From: Paraburkholderia sp. D15
Lineage (GTDB): Bacteria > Pseudomonadota > Gammaproteobacteria > Burkholderiales > Burkholderiaceae
Direction: 5' to 3'
NCBI RefSeq assembly: GCF_029910215.1
Contig: NZ_CP110395.1
Coordinates: forward strand, 1,178,001-1,242,000
Length of the DNA: 64,000 bases
Shown piece by piece: positions 29,584 to 38,796 of the stretch. Numbering within the stretch: the stretch's first letter is position 1; the number at the start of each line of letters is the position of its first letter. The notes under the pieces are model-generated. The model was given only the letters and a program-made list of their open reading frames with translations, ran no database searches and was not told where the DNA came from. Both the position numbers and the translations under genes were made by a program.

Positions 29584-30123
29584 TCATTGCGCGCTGCGCT
29601 CGAAGATCAGCGTGTCGCCGTTATCCAGCACCAGCTGCATCTGCTGCGGCGCGCGCATCTGCACGCCGGTACGCTCGATGTGCGTGAGCGCATTCAGATA
29701 CGCACCCTCGATCTGGCCGCCCGGCGTCGCGCAGGCCATGCGCGTGCCACCCAGCGTGCCGAAGCTCAGCTTGCCGTCTTTCAGCGCATACGAACCCATG
29801 TAGCGGTTGCAACCGGAGAAGCCGCTCGCGTGACGCTGGCCTTTGTCGGTGGACAGCTTGAGCGTGATCGGCGCCCCCTGATCGCCGGACGGAACCGCGC
29901 GTGCGGTGCCGTCGGCCTGTTTCCAGCCGCTCAACGTCCAGCTCGTGTCGTCGAGCAGTTGCGTGGCGGCGGGGTTGAACGGATCGGGCGCGGCGGCTTC
30001 CGAGTCCGGATGTTTCGGGATCGCGCAGGCGCTCAACAGCGCGGCGACGCTCAACGCGGCGACGGCCGCGCGCGCATACGGGGTGAAGCGCGCAAGAGCT
30101 CGCGCGGAGGAGCTTTGGAGCAT
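29584..30123 (-). CDS. META domain lipoprotein (HslJ-like)
   Basis: A 179-residue predicted outer-membrane or periplasmic lipoprotein. The signal peptide ends in the lipobox LLSAC near residue 33. The rest is a META domain, with DTSWTLSGWKQ at the start, FSGCNRYMGSYAL in the middle and LVLDNGDTLIFER at the end. META-domain proteins such as HslJ are linked to heat and antibiotic resistance, without a defined reaction. The start at 30123 is preceded by GAGGAA at good spacing. It is divergent from purT. Confidence 0.87.
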   Translation of the reverse strand: MLQSSSARALARFTPYARAAVAALSVAALLSACAIPKHPDSEAAAPDPFNPAATQLLDDTSWTLSGWKQADGTARAVPSGDQGAPITLKLSTDKGQRHASGFSGCNRYMGSYALKDGKLSFGTLGGTRMACATPGGQIEGAYLNALTHIERTGVQMRAPQQMQLVLDNGDTLIFERSAQ

Positions 30124-30304
30124 GGCGTCGTTCCTCTTCAAACTGGCGAAGGCGTAAGGGTAACGCACTAAGCTCGCCGCGCGCGAGCGCGACGGCGGCA
30201 CAGAGTGCGCAATGGCAGGCGCATCAAGGCGCGCAGCGGGGGACGCATGTTAACATCGTGTTCTATTCAATCCCACCCTCATCCGACTTTTATCTGGAGA
30301 CCCC

Positions 30305-31519
30305 ATGCAGATCGGCCAACGGATCGGCACGCCCCTTTCTGATTCCGCCACGCGCGTCATGCTGCTCGGCGCCGGCGAGCTCGGCAAGGAAGTGATCATC
30401 GCGCTGCAACGGCTGGGCGTCGAAGTGATCGCCGTCGACCGTTATCCGAATGCGCCGGGTCATCAGGTCGCGCATCGCGCGCACGTGATCGACATGACCG
30501 ACCGCGCCGCGCTGCGCGCGCTGGTCGAACAGGAACGCCCGCATCTGATCGTCCCTGAGATCGAGGCGATCGCGACCGACGCGCTCGCCGCGATCGAAAC
30601 CGACGGCCTCGCCGAAGTGATCCCGACCGCGCGCGCCACCCAGCTCACCATGAACCGCGAAGGCATCCGCCGGCTGGCCGCCGAGGAGCTCGGCCTGCCG
30701 ACCTCGCCGTACGCGTTCGCCGATTCGCTCGACGAATTGCGCGCGGGCATCGCCAAGGTCGGTTATCCATGCGTGGTGAAGCCGGTGATGTCGTCGTCGG
30801 GCAAGGGCCAGTCGGTGCTGAAGAGCGATGCCGACGTCGAACCCGCATGGCAATACGCGATGGCCGGCGGCCGCGTGAATCACGGGCGCGTGATCGTCGA
30901 GGGCTTTATCGACTTCGAATACGAAATCACGCAGTTGACGGTGCGCGCGATCGACCCGTCGAGCGGCGCGGTCGGCACGTATTTCTGCGATCCGATCGGT
31001 CACGTGCAGGTGGCGGGCGACTACGTCGAATCGTGGCAGCCGCAGCCGATGAGCCCGCTCGCGCTGCAACGCGCGCGCGACGTCGCGGAGAAGGTGACGG
31101 CGGCGCTCGGCGGCCGGGGGCTGTTCGGTGTCGAACTGTTCGTGCGTGGCGACGAGGTGTGGTTCTCCGAAGTCAGCCCGCGTCCGCATGACACGGGTCT
31201 CGTCACGCTGTGCTCGCAGCGTTTCTCCGAGTTCGAACTGCATGCGCGCGCGATTCTCGGCTTGCCGGTGGATACGTCGTTGCGGGCGCCGGGCGCGTCG
31301 GCGGTGATTTATGGCGGCCTGGACGAAGCGGGCATCGCCTTCGAAGGCGTGGCCGCCGCGCTGGCCGTGCCCAATGCGGACCTGCGGCTGTTCGGCAAGC
31401 CCGAAAGTTTCCTGAAGCGCCGCATGGGCGTCGCGCTCGCGACCGGCGACAACCTCGACGAAGCCCGTGCCCGCGCGAAGCAGGCTGCGGCGGCGGTGCA
31501 TCCCGTATCGGCGAAGTAA
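30305..31519 (+). CDS. purT: Formate-dependent phosphoribosylglycinamide formyltransferase
   Basis: PurT makes formyl-GAR from GAR, formate and ATP, the folate-independent route for the third step of purine synthesis. The 404-residue ATP-grasp enzyme starts with a dinucleotide-like loop ([23 protein letters not shown]) and has the ATP-grasp lid [17 protein letters not shown] and metal/ATP residues in [31 protein letters not shown] ribosome binding site precedes the ATG. It is divergently oriented to the META lipoprotein, and two small envelope protein genes follow on the same strand. Confidence 0.96.
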   Translation: MQIGQRIGTPLSDSATRVMLLGAGELGKEVIIALQRLGVEVIAVDRYPNAPGHQVAHRAHVIDMTDRAALRALVEQERPHLIVPEIEAIATDALAAIETDGLAEVIPTARATQLTMNREGIRRLAAEELGLPTSPYAFADSLDELRAGIAKVGYPCVVKPVMSSSGKGQSVLKSDADVEPAWQYAMAGGRVNHGRVIVEGFIDFEYEITQLTVRAIDPSSGAVGTYFCDPIGHVQVAGDYVESWQPQPMSPLALQRARDVAEKVTAALGGRGLFGVELFVRGDEVWFSEVSPRPHDTGLVTLCSQRFSEFELHARAILGLPVDTSLRAPGASAVIYGGLDEAGIAFEGVAAALAVPNADLRLFGKPESFLKRRMGVALATGDNLDEARARAKQAAAAVHPVSAK

Positions 31520-31650
31520 GACCGGCGAGCCGATTGCGCGGTGGGGCGAACCGATGCGCGTCGGCGCGTGTCTATCGACGGTGGAAGAGGGAGGCCGCTG
31601 CGCGCGTCGTGCCGCGTCCGGGAGCTGGGTCGTTGAGGCGGGAGGCCGGT

Positions 31651-31899
31651 ATGGCGTTGGGAATGGACGGGAAGCAAGACGGGGATCGGACTGGCGAAGC
31701 GCGCCGCGGCGGCCTGCGCCGCGCGGCGGGCCGCCTGGGCGCGCTGAGCGTGGCGCTCGTGTTCAGCGCCGGATTGAGCGGTTGCGGTCTTGCGGCCGCG
31801 CCATGCCGGGTCGCGTCGGCGGGATTGAAGATCGTGCCGCTGGTCGGGCACGTCGCCGCCGCGCCGACCGATGCGTGCGCCGACGTCATCGATCCGTGA
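31651..31899 (+). CDS. Small lipoprotein, DUF6726-like
   Basis: An 82-residue predicted lipoprotein. A Gly/Arg-rich N region is followed by a hydrophobic segment ending in the lipobox GLSGC. The short mature part, GLAAAPCRVASAGLKIVPLVGH then APTDACADVID, resembles the DUF6726 proteins of Burkholderiaceae. The ATG at 31651 has GGGAGG six bases upstream. The function is unknown. It lies 130 bases after purT and 79 bases before the lysozyme-inhibitor-like gene, so these three may be cotranscribed. Confidence 0.7.
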   Translation: MALGMDGKQDGDRTGEARRGGLRRAAGRLGALSVALVFSAGLSGCGLAAAPCRVASAGLKIVPLVGHVAAAPTDACADVIDP

Positions 31900-31978
31900 A
31901 CGCCATCCCGCAACGGCGGCGCGATCGATGAATCCATGCGCTCGTGACCTGACGCGCGGCAACCGGCGAGGGCTTCCC

Positions 31979-32347
31979 ATGAAGAGAAAGTTTGTTGCAA
32001 TCACCATCGCATTCGGGCTTGCGACGCTCGCGGGCAGCGCGTACGCCGACTCCTTGCGTCTGACCGAAATCCAGACCCAGGGCCGTCAAACCCACAAGTA
32101 CACCTGCGCGACCGGCAAGATTCTGCAAGTCACTTACTGGAACGCATCGAACGGCCAGAGCTTCGCGCTGGTGCCCGTGAAAGGCCAGCAACTGCTGTTC
32201 GTCAACACGCTGTCGGCGTCCGGCGTGCGCTATCAGGCCGGTATCTACACGTGGTGGACCAAGGGCCCGCGCGCCGATCTCTACGACGCGACTAACGGCG
32301 AAAACGCGCCACCTGTTCTGTCCGACTGCGTGACCATCAATCGTTGA
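31979..32347 (+). CDS. MliC-like lysozyme inhibitor family protein
   Basis: A 122-residue secreted protein with a signal peptide (FVAITIAFGLATLAGSAYA) and a mature domain of the MliC/PliC kind. The domain has a YTCATGKILQVTYWNA start, then NTLSASGVRYQAGIYTWWTKG, where SASGxRY is the conserved block of this family, and a second Cys near the end. Such proteins block host or predator lysozymes in the periplasm. The cleavage site follows AYA with no lipobox Cys, so it is periplasmic rather than a lipoprotein. Start support is modest (GGCGAGGG upstream). Confidence 0.8.
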   Translation: MKRKFVAITIAFGLATLAGSAYADSLRLTEIQTQGRQTHKYTCATGKILQVTYWNASNGQSFALVPVKGQQLLFVNTLSASGVRYQAGIYTWWTKGPRADLYDATNGENAPPVLSDCVTINR

Positions 32348-32667
32348 GCGCGCGGCGCATGCGGTAATCGTGCGCCTCGCCCTGCGTCCTCCTTCCTGCC
32401 TCGTCATCCCTGCCCGCCGGCGCACATCCTTTCCGTTCGAGTAGTAAGCTGTCCGGCGTGGCAGGTGGCGTGTTCGCCGTGTTGTCCGCCTTGTCGTCGA
32501 TCGTTGCGTCACGTCTTACCGTGCGCGGCCTCGCGCGGCTGCCGTCTTCCTCGACTGTCCTCTTTTGGCTGTTTCGTCTGCTTTGTCTGCTCTGACCGTT
32601 CCGTCCATTTACGGACCCCGACGGCCGGGCTCGCGGCCCGCGTCCGTTCAATCAAGCGAGACCCTCC
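32348..32667. other. Gap upstream of the acetolactate-synthase-like gene
   Basis: No gene or convincing promoter is seen in these 320 bases. The sequence is rich in short gtcg/tcctc words, and the open frames crossing it lack start signals. The promoter for the downstream pair must lie here, but I could not identify it. Confidence 0.5.
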
Positions 32668-34320
32668 ATGAAAGCATCGGACCTGTTCGTCAAATCGCTG
32701 GAAGCCGAAGGTGTCGAGTACGTGTTCGGCATCCCCGGTGAAGAAAATCTCGATCTGCTCGAATCGCTGCGCCGCTCGAAAATCCGTCTGATCCTCACGC
32801 GCCACGAGCAGGCGGCCGGTTTCATGGCCGCCACCTATGGGCGGCTGACCGGCCGCACCGGCGTCTGTCTGGCCACGCTCGGCCCCGGCGCGACCAACTT
32901 CGTGACCGCCGCCGCTTACGCGCAGCTCGGCGGCATGCCGATGCTGATGGTCACCGGCCAGAAGCCGATCAAGTCGAGCAAGCAGGGCCATTTCCAGATC
33001 GTCGACGTGGTGCGGATGATGGAGCCGCTGACCAAGTACACGCGCCAGATCGTCTCGATCGGCAATATTCCGGCGGCCGTGCGCGAGGCGGTGCGCCAGG
33101 CCGAGGAGGAGCGCCCCGGCGCCACCCACCTCGAATTGCCCGAGGACGTCGCGCACGAGGAGGGCGACGGCAAGCCGATTCCGAAGAGCTACAGCCGCCG
33201 TCCGGTGGCGGAGGAAAAAGCGGTCGCGCGCGCGGTCGAGGCCATCATGCAGGCGAAGCATCCGCTGCTGATGATCGGCGCGGGCGGCAACCGCAAGACC
33301 ACCACCAAAATGCTGCGCGAGTTCGTCGACCAGACCGGCATTCCATTTTTCACCACGCAGATGGGCAAGGGCGTGATCGACGAATCGCATCCGATGTGGC
33401 TCGGCAACGCGACGCTATCGGATGGCGACTTCGTGCACCGTGCGATCGACCACGCCGACTGCATCATCAACGTCGGCCACGACGTGATCGAGAAGCCGCC
33501 GTTTTTCATGCGCAGCGGCGACGCGGGTGAAAAGACCGTGATTCACGTGAATTTTCTCGGCGCGGAAGTGGATACCGTGTACTTCCCGCAGATCGAGGTG
33601 GTCGGCGATATCGCCAATGCGGTCTGGCAACTGAAGGAAAGCCTCAAGGTGCGCCAGGAGCATTGGGACTTCACGCGCTTCAAGGAGATCAAGGAACACT
33701 TCGAGGCGCATCTGGCGAAGGGTCAGCACGACGACCGTTTCCCGATGTACCCGGTGCGGATCGTCAACGACGTGTACGAATCGACGCCGGTGGACGGCAT
33801 CGTGTGTCTGGACAACGGCATGTACAAGATCTGGTTCGCCCGCTATTACCGCGCGCACGAGCCGAATTCGCTGCTGCTCGACAACGCGCTGGCGTCGATG
33901 GGCGCGGGCTTGCCGTCGGCGATCGCGACGAAGATCGTGCACCCGGACCGCAAGGTGATGGCCGTATGCGGCGATGGCGGCTTCATGATGAATTCGCAGG
34001 AACTGGAAACGGCGGTGCGTCTGAAGCTGGATCTGGTGGTCCTGATTCTGCGCGACGACGCGTTCGGCATGATCCGCTGGAAGCAGGAAAACATGAATTT
34101 CCCCGACTACGGCATGACGCTTGCGAATCCGGATTTCGTCGCGTATGCGCAGAGCTACGGCGCGAAGGGGCATCGGGTCGAAACGGCGGCGGAGTTCGCG
34201 CCGCTGCTGCGCGAGTGTTTCGTCACGCCGGGCGTGCACGTGATCGACGTGCCGGTCGACTATTCGGACAACGAGCGCGTGCTCAATCGCGAGATCAAAC
34301 GCCTGAGCGCGCAGCTTTGA
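32668..34320 (+). CDS. Acetolactate synthase large-subunit-like ThDP enzyme
   Basis: A 550-residue thiamine-diphosphate enzyme of the acetolactate synthase family. The catalytic Glu lies in LTRHEQAAGFMAATYGR near residue 51. The ThDP/Mg motif begins GDGGFMMNSQELETAV and ends in RDD, where classical biosynthetic IlvB has NN. Catabolic AlsS-type enzymes share the ELETAVRLK block. No ilvN regulatory subunit or ilvC is adjacent, so branched-chain amino acid synthesis is unlikely to be its main role. An aldehyde dehydrogenase gene follows after 52 bases on the same strand. Formation of acetolactate or of an aldehyde from a 2-oxo acid is possible; the substrate is not determined. Confidence 0.85.
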   Translation: MKASDLFVKSLEAEGVEYVFGIPGEENLDLLESLRRSKIRLILTRHEQAAGFMAATYGRLTGRTGVCLATLGPGATNFVTAAAYAQLGGMPMLMVTGQKPIKSSKQGHFQIVDVVRMMEPLTKYTRQIVSIGNIPAAVREAVRQAEEERPGATHLELPEDVAHEEGDGKPIPKSYSRRPVAEEKAVARAVEAIMQAKHPLLMIGAGGNRKTTTKMLREFVDQTGIPFFTTQMGKGVIDESHPMWLGNATLSDGDFVHRAIDHADCIINVGHDVIEKPPFFMRSGDAGEKTVIHVNFLGAEVDTVYFPQIEVVGDIANAVWQLKESLKVRQEHWDFTRFKEIKEHFEAHLAKGQHDDRFPMYPVRIVNDVYESTPVDGIVCLDNGMYKIWFARYYRAHEPNSLLLDNALASMGAGLPSAIATKIVHPDRKVMAVCGDGGFMMNSQELETAVRLKLDLVVLILRDDAFGMIRWKQENMNFPDYGMTLANPDFVAYAQSYGAKGHRVETAAEFAPLLRECFVTPGVHVIDVPVDYSDNERVLNREIKRLSAQL

Positions 34321-34372
34321 GCGGCGCAACCCACGTCAGACACCGGAACCCGCAGAACCAGGAGAGTGCGTC

Positions 34373-35809
34373 ATGTTGAACAAAACCTACCCGTACTACC
34401 TCGCGAACGAAGCGGTCGCGGCGAATACCGATCTCGAAGTCACCGACAAATTCAGCGGCGAAGTGGCGACCCGCGTGGCGATGGCCGACGCGGCCGCGAT
34501 CGACCGCGCGATCGGCGCCGCCGTCGACGCGATGCCGGCGCTGCGCGCGTTCCCGCCGTTCAAGCGCCAGGCGGTGCTGGAGCACTGCGTGAAACGCTTT
34601 CGCGAGCGTTACGACGAGCTGGCGCTCGCGCTGTGCATCGAGGCGGGCAAGCCGATCAACGACTCGAAAGGCGAAGTCACGCGGCTGATCGACACCTTCA
34701 AGGTGGCCGCCGAGGAGGCGGTGCGCATCGACGGGGAAATCGTCAATCTGGAGATTTCGCCGCGCGCGAAGGGCTATCACGGCTACGTGAAGCGCGTGCC
34801 GATCGGCCCGTGCTCGTTCATTTCGCCGTTCAATTTTCCGCTCAACCTGACCGCGCACAAGGTCGCGCCGGCCATCGCGGCGGGCGTGCCGTTCGTGCTG
34901 AAGCCCGCGAGCCGCACGCCGGTCGGCGCGTTGATCATGGGCGAGATTCTCGCGGAAACCGATCTGCCGAAGGGCGCGTTCTCGATCCTGCCCGCGCATC
35001 GCGACGGCGCCGATCTGTTCACCACCGACGAGCGCTTCAAACTGTTGTCCTTCACCGGCTCGCCGGCGGTGGGCTGGGAGCTGAAGAAAAAAGCCGGCAA
35101 GAAGAAGGTGATTCTGGAGTTGGGCGGCAACGCGGCGGCGATCGTCGACGGCGATCAGGGCGGCAAGCTCGACTACGTGGTCGAGCGGCTCGCGTTCGGC
35201 GCGTTCTATCAGTCGGGGCAGAGCTGCATCGGCGTGCAGCGGATTCTGGTGCACGCGAGCCTCTATGACGCGCTGCGCGAAAAGCTGATCGCGAAGACGA
35301 AGTCGCTGGTGATGGGCGATCCGAAGGACGAAAAGACCTTCGTGGGGCCGATGATCTCGGAATCGGAGTCGCGACGCCTCGCCGGCTGGATGGACGCCGC
35401 CGTGCAGGCGGGCGCGAAGATCGTCGCGGGCGGCAAGGTGGACGGCGCGATGTTCGAGGCCACGCTGCTCGAGGGCGTGCGGCGCGATACCGATCTGTAT
35501 CGCAAGGAGGCGTTCGGGCCGGTGGCGATTCTCGAACCGTTCGACCATTTCGACGCGGCGCTCGCCACCGTCAACGACAGCGATTTCGGCCTGCAGGCGG
35601 GCGTGTTCACCGATTCGCTCGCGCATGCGCATCGCGCGTGGGACGAACTCGACGTGGGCGGCGTGGTGATCAACGACGTGCCGTCGTTCCGCGTCGACAA
35701 CATGCCGTACGGCGGCGTGAAGGACTCGGGCCTCGGCCGCGAGGGCGTGCGCTACGCGATCGAGGACATGACCGAAATGCGCCTGATGGTGATGCGCGAG
35801 ACGTGGTGA
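34373..35809 (+). CDS. NAD(P)-dependent aldehyde dehydrogenase
   Basis: A 478-residue aldehyde dehydrogenase superfamily enzyme. Visible elements are the cofactor site PFNFPLNLTAHK and KPASRTPVG, the turn SFTGSPAVGW, the general-base Glu in ILELGGNAA and the nucleophile Cys in SGQSCIGVQR (near residue 285). The PSFRVDNMPYGGVKDSG closing block is typical of lactaldehyde/phosphonoacetaldehyde-type members. An AGGAGAG ribosome binding site precedes the start. It probably forms a two-gene operon with the ThDP enzyme upstream, which suggests that it oxidises an aldehyde made by that enzyme; this is inference from position only. Confidence 0.9.
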   Translation: MLNKTYPYYLANEAVAANTDLEVTDKFSGEVATRVAMADAAAIDRAIGAAVDAMPALRAFPPFKRQAVLEHCVKRFRERYDELALALCIEAGKPINDSKGEVTRLIDTFKVAAEEAVRIDGEIVNLEISPRAKGYHGYVKRVPIGPCSFISPFNFPLNLTAHKVAPAIAAGVPFVLKPASRTPVGALIMGEILAETDLPKGAFSILPAHRDGADLFTTDERFKLLSFTGSPAVGWELKKKAGKKKVILELGGNAAAIVDGDQGGKLDYVVERLAFGAFYQSGQSCIGVQRILVHASLYDALREKLIAKTKSLVMGDPKDEKTFVGPMISESESRRLAGWMDAAVQAGAKIVAGGKVDGAMFEATLLEGVRRDTDLYRKEAFGPVAILEPFDHFDAALATVNDSDFGLQAGVFTDSLAHAHRAWDELDVGGVVINDVPSFRVDNMPYGGVKDSGLGREGVRYAIEDMTEMRLMVMRETW

Positions 35810-36146
35810 GCGGGCTGTCACGCAACTGTCTTCTGTGCAAACTACGCTCGCCAGCACGGCGCGGCGGTGTGTCGTCGGCGCAGCGCCGCGCCGCCGCGAC
35901 GCTGCGCGGCTTTCGCGGGCGTAAGCAGAAAGCCGCCGGATGCGCCATGAGTGTTTTTGCTGAAGTGCTACAATACCGGCCTTTCCGGCGGGTGTTTCCG
36001 CCGGCCGGAGCCGGTCGCATTTTCCTGCAATACCAACGGGTCCCGTGCGGAACGCCGTGGCTCCGCCTTCATCACGATGCCCTCCGCGGTTCCGACCGCT
36101 GCCGCGCGCACGCGCCAAGCGCATTTTTAGCGAAAGCCAAGCCACC
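35810..36146 (+). other. rhlE promoter and long structured leader
   Basis: This 337-base gap has no gene. An extended -10 promoter (35966-35974) should start an RNA near 35981, giving a leader of about 165 bases. The leader opens with a perfect 7-bp hairpin (35985-35991 with 35998-36004) inside a larger ccgg-rich fold. Long structured leaders are common for DEAD-box helicase genes. Confidence 0.55.
35966..35974 (+). promoter_or_regulatory. Extended -10 promoter of rhlE
   Basis: The sequence TGCTACAAT is an extended -10 (TGn plus TACAAT). There is no good -35, as often with this promoter type. Confidence 0.6.
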
Positions 36147-37649
36147 ATGTCCGACACAGCCGTCACGCCCAGCACTGCGACCTTCGATCAATTCGGCCTC
36201 GCGCCCGACATTCTGAGGGCCGTCAAGGAATCGGGCTACACCACGCCCACGCCGATCCAGGCGCAGGCGATTCCGGTCGTGCTGGCCGGCCGCGACGTGA
36301 TGGGCGCCGCGCAAACGGGCACCGGCAAGACCGCGAGCTTCTCGCTGCCGATCATCCAGCGTCTGCTGGCGCACGCCAGCACGAGCGCTTCGCCGGCGCG
36401 CCATCCGGTGCGCGCGCTGATCCTCACGCCGACCCGCGAACTCGCCGACCAGGTCGCCGCCAACGTGCAGTCGTACGCGAAGCACACGGCGCTGCGCAGC
36501 GCCGTGGTGTTCGGCGGCGTGGACATGAACCCGCAATCCGACCAGTTGCGCCGCGGCGTCGAGATTCTGATCGCCACGCCGGGCCGTCTGCTCGATCACG
36601 TGCAGCAGAAAACCGCGAATCTGGGCCAGGTGCAGATTCTGGTGCTCGACGAAGCCGACCGCATGCTCGACATGGGCTTCCTGCCGGACCTGCAGCGCAT
36701 CCTGAATCTGCTGCCGAAGGAACGCCAGACGCTGCTGTTCTCGGCCACGTTTTCCGGTGAAATCAAGAAGCTTGCCGCCACGTATCTGCGCAACCCGCAG
36801 ACCATCGAAGTCGCGCGCAGCAATTCCACCGCGACCAACGTGACGCAGATCGTCTACGAAGTCGCGGAAGGCGACAAGACCGGCGCGGTCGTGCAACTGA
36901 TCCGCGAGCGCAGCCTCAAGCAGGTGATCGTGTTCTGCAACAGCAAGATCGGCGCGAGCCGTCTCGCGCGCAGCCTGGAACGCGACGGCGTGGTCGCCAC
37001 CGCGATTCACGGCGACCGTTCGCAGAACGAGCGGATGCAGGCGCTGGACGCGTTCAAGCGCGGCGAGATCGAAGCGCTGGTGGCCACCGACGTCGCCGCG
37101 CGCGGTCTGGATATCGCCGAACTGCCGGCCGTGATCAACTTCGACCTGCCGTTCAATGCGGAAGACTATGTGCACCGCATCGGCCGTACCGGCCGCGCGG
37201 GTGCGTCGGGCGACGCGCTGTCGCTGTGCAGCCCGAACGAGCGCAAGCAACTGGCGGACATCGAGAAGCTGATCAAGCGTCCGCTGGACGTGCAGCGTTT
37301 GACCGTGGATGCGCCGGTGCGCCATCACCACGAAGATCGCCCGCCGCGTCGCGAACGCAGCGAGGGGCGGGACGGACGTGATGGCCGCGATGGTCGTGAC
37401 GAGCGTGGCGCTCGCCGGCGTTCGGGTCCGGGATCGTCGGGTTCGTTCGACCGTCCGCATCATCACCGCGCGCAGCCGATCGACGATTTCTTCCTGAAGC
37501 CGTACGAGCCTTCGCCGGCTTCGGTTCGCAAGGTTGAAGAGGCGGCGGCTTCGTCCAGCGCCGCGCCGCAGAAGTCGGGCTCGAAGCAGCCGCTCGCGGC
37601 CTTGCTGGGTGGCTTCGGCATGCCGCGGAAGTCGACTTCGTCTTCCTGA
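36147..37649 (+). CDS. rhlE: DEAD-box ATP-dependent RNA helicase RhlE
   Basis: A 500-residue RNA helicase with all core motifs: Q motif (FDQFGLAPDILRAVKESGYTTPTPIQ split around residues 10-35), AQTGTGKT (I), PTRELA (Ia), TPGR (Ib), DEAD (II), SAT (III), and RGLDI and HRIGRTGR (V, VI). The C-terminal 120 residues are basic and disordered, with repeated GRD triplets (about residues 410-425) and His-rich parts, as in RhlE of betaproteobacteria. It acts in ribosome assembly and RNA turnover. The start at 36147 fits the family's N terminus. A terminator follows closely. Confidence 0.93.
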   Translation: MSDTAVTPSTATFDQFGLAPDILRAVKESGYTTPTPIQAQAIPVVLAGRDVMGAAQTGTGKTASFSLPIIQRLLAHASTSASPARHPVRALILTPTRELADQVAANVQSYAKHTALRSAVVFGGVDMNPQSDQLRRGVEILIATPGRLLDHVQQKTANLGQVQILVLDEADRMLDMGFLPDLQRILNLLPKERQTLLFSATFSGEIKKLAATYLRNPQTIEVARSNSTATNVTQIVYEVAEGDKTGAVVQLIRERSLKQVIVFCNSKIGASRLARSLERDGVVATAIHGDRSQNERMQALDAFKRGEIEALVATDVAARGLDIAELPAVINFDLPFNAEDYVHRIGRTGRAGASGDALSLCSPNERKQLADIEKLIKRPLDVQRLTVDAPVRHHHEDRPPRRERSEGRDGRDGRDGRDERGARRRSGPGSSGSFDRPHHHRAQPIDDFFLKPYEPSPASVRKVEEAAASSSAAPQKSGSKQPLAALLGGFGMPRKSTSSS

Positions 37650-37674
37650 ATTGAGGGTTGTTGAGGTTTGTCGG

Positions 37675-37699
37675 GCGGCGCTGTTGGCGCCGCTTTTTT
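37675..37699 (+). terminator. Intrinsic terminator of rhlE
   Basis: A hairpin of gcggcgc (37675-37681) with gcgccgc (37687-37693) is followed directly by six T residues. Confidence 0.9.
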
Positions 37700-37787
37700 G
37701 TTGGCGGCGCATTTTTTCGCCGTGCTTTTTTCTTCGCGACGCTTTTCCGCTTCGGTTTCTGCTTCGGTTTTCGCTTCGTTTTTTGCG

Positions 37788-38708
37788 TTATGCCCCGCCG
37801 ATCTTCATCCGCTTCGCCCACGCGGCGGTAGCGGCGGCGTAGAAGCCGTCCAGCGTTTGCTTTGAGGCCGTGGCGCTGCCACTTGTGCCTTCGCTCCCGC
37901 TTCCCACATCCAGCCCAAGATGCCGCGCGGCCGCGTTCAACGCGTCGAGCGGCTTTTCCTTATCCAGCGCCGTCGCGCCGTTCTGCTTGCTGAGCTTTTC
38001 GCCCAGCGCGTTCGTCACCACGGGCACATGCAGATAAGCCGGCGTCGGCACACCGAGGCAACGCTGCAGATAAATCTGCCGGGCCGTCGAATCCATCAGG
38101 TCCACGCCGCGCACGATGTGCGTGATGCGCTCGTCCGCGTCGTCGACCACGACCGCGAGTTGATAGGCCCATTGGTCATCCGCGCGGCGCAGCACGAAAT
38201 CGCCGACCTCGGTGGCCAGGTTCTGCATCTGAGCGCCTTGCCAGCGGTCCTGAAAATGGACGATGGCCGCGTCGCCGTCCGGCACGCGCAGACGCCACGC
38301 GCGCGCGGTCTTGCCGTGCAGGCCGTCGCGGCAGGTGCCGGGGTAGGCGAGGGTCGTGTTGCGGGCGTGCGCGTTCAGCAGCGAGTCGGCGATCTCCTTG
38401 CGCGTGCAGCCGCATGGATAGATCGACCCGGTCGACTTCAGTTGTTCCAGCGCCTGTTGATAGCGCGCCATGCGGTGGCTTTGCCAGACGGGCGGCTCGT
38501 CCGCGTGCATGCCGAAATGGGCGAGCGTCGCGAGGATGTCGTCGGCGGCGCCCGGCACCGTGCGCGGCGCGTCGATATCCTCGATGCGCACCAGCCACGT
38601 GCCGCGATGCGCGCGCGCGTCGAGCCAACTGGCGAGCGCGCTGACGAGCGAGCCGAAATGCAGCGGCCCGGTGGGTGAAGGCGCGAAGCGGCCGCGATAG
38701 GCGGTCAT
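37788..38708 (-). CDS. gluQ: Glutamyl-Q tRNA(Asp) synthetase
   Basis: GluQ (YadB) charges glutamate onto the queuosine base of tRNA(Asp). The 306-residue protein is a truncated glutamyl-tRNA synthetase without the anticodon domain. The HIGH-like motif is in [14 protein letters not shown], a zinc site is formed by CGC and a later Cys in YPGTC, and the KMSKS-like motif is EKLSKQNGA. The start at 38708 ([12 protein letters not shown]) matches family N termini. The frame is open 25 codons more through a simple tandem repeat that encodes an Ala/Ile/Thr-rich stretch, which I take as non-coding. Confidence 0.93.
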   Translation of the reverse strand: MTAYRGRFAPSPTGPLHFGSLVSALASWLDARAHRGTWLVRIEDIDAPRTVPGAADDILATLAHFGMHADEPPVWQSHRMARYQQALEQLKSTGSIYPCGCTRKEIADSLLNAHARNTTLAYPGTCRDGLHGKTARAWRLRVPDGDAAIVHFQDRWQGAQMQNLATEVGDFVLRRADDQWAYQLAVVVDDADERITHIVRGVDLMDSTARQIYLQRCLGVPTPAYLHVPVVTNALGEKLSKQNGATALDKEKPLDALNAAARHLGLDVGSGSEGTSGSATASKQTLDGFYAAATAAWAKRMKIGGA

Positions 38709-38757
38709 GGCGGCGATGGATGTGATGGCAGTGATGGCAGCGATTGCAGTGATGGCC
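38709..38757. repeat. Tandem gtgatggca repeat upstream of gluQ
   Basis: About four imperfect copies of a 9-12 base unit (gtgatggca/gcgattgca) lie immediately before the gluQ start, where its ribosome binding site and promoter should be. Change in copy number could alter gluQ expression. Confidence 0.7.
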
Positions 38758-38796
38758 GTCCCGAGGCAAACGGGCCGCCGCAACGCGCCTCGTTCA

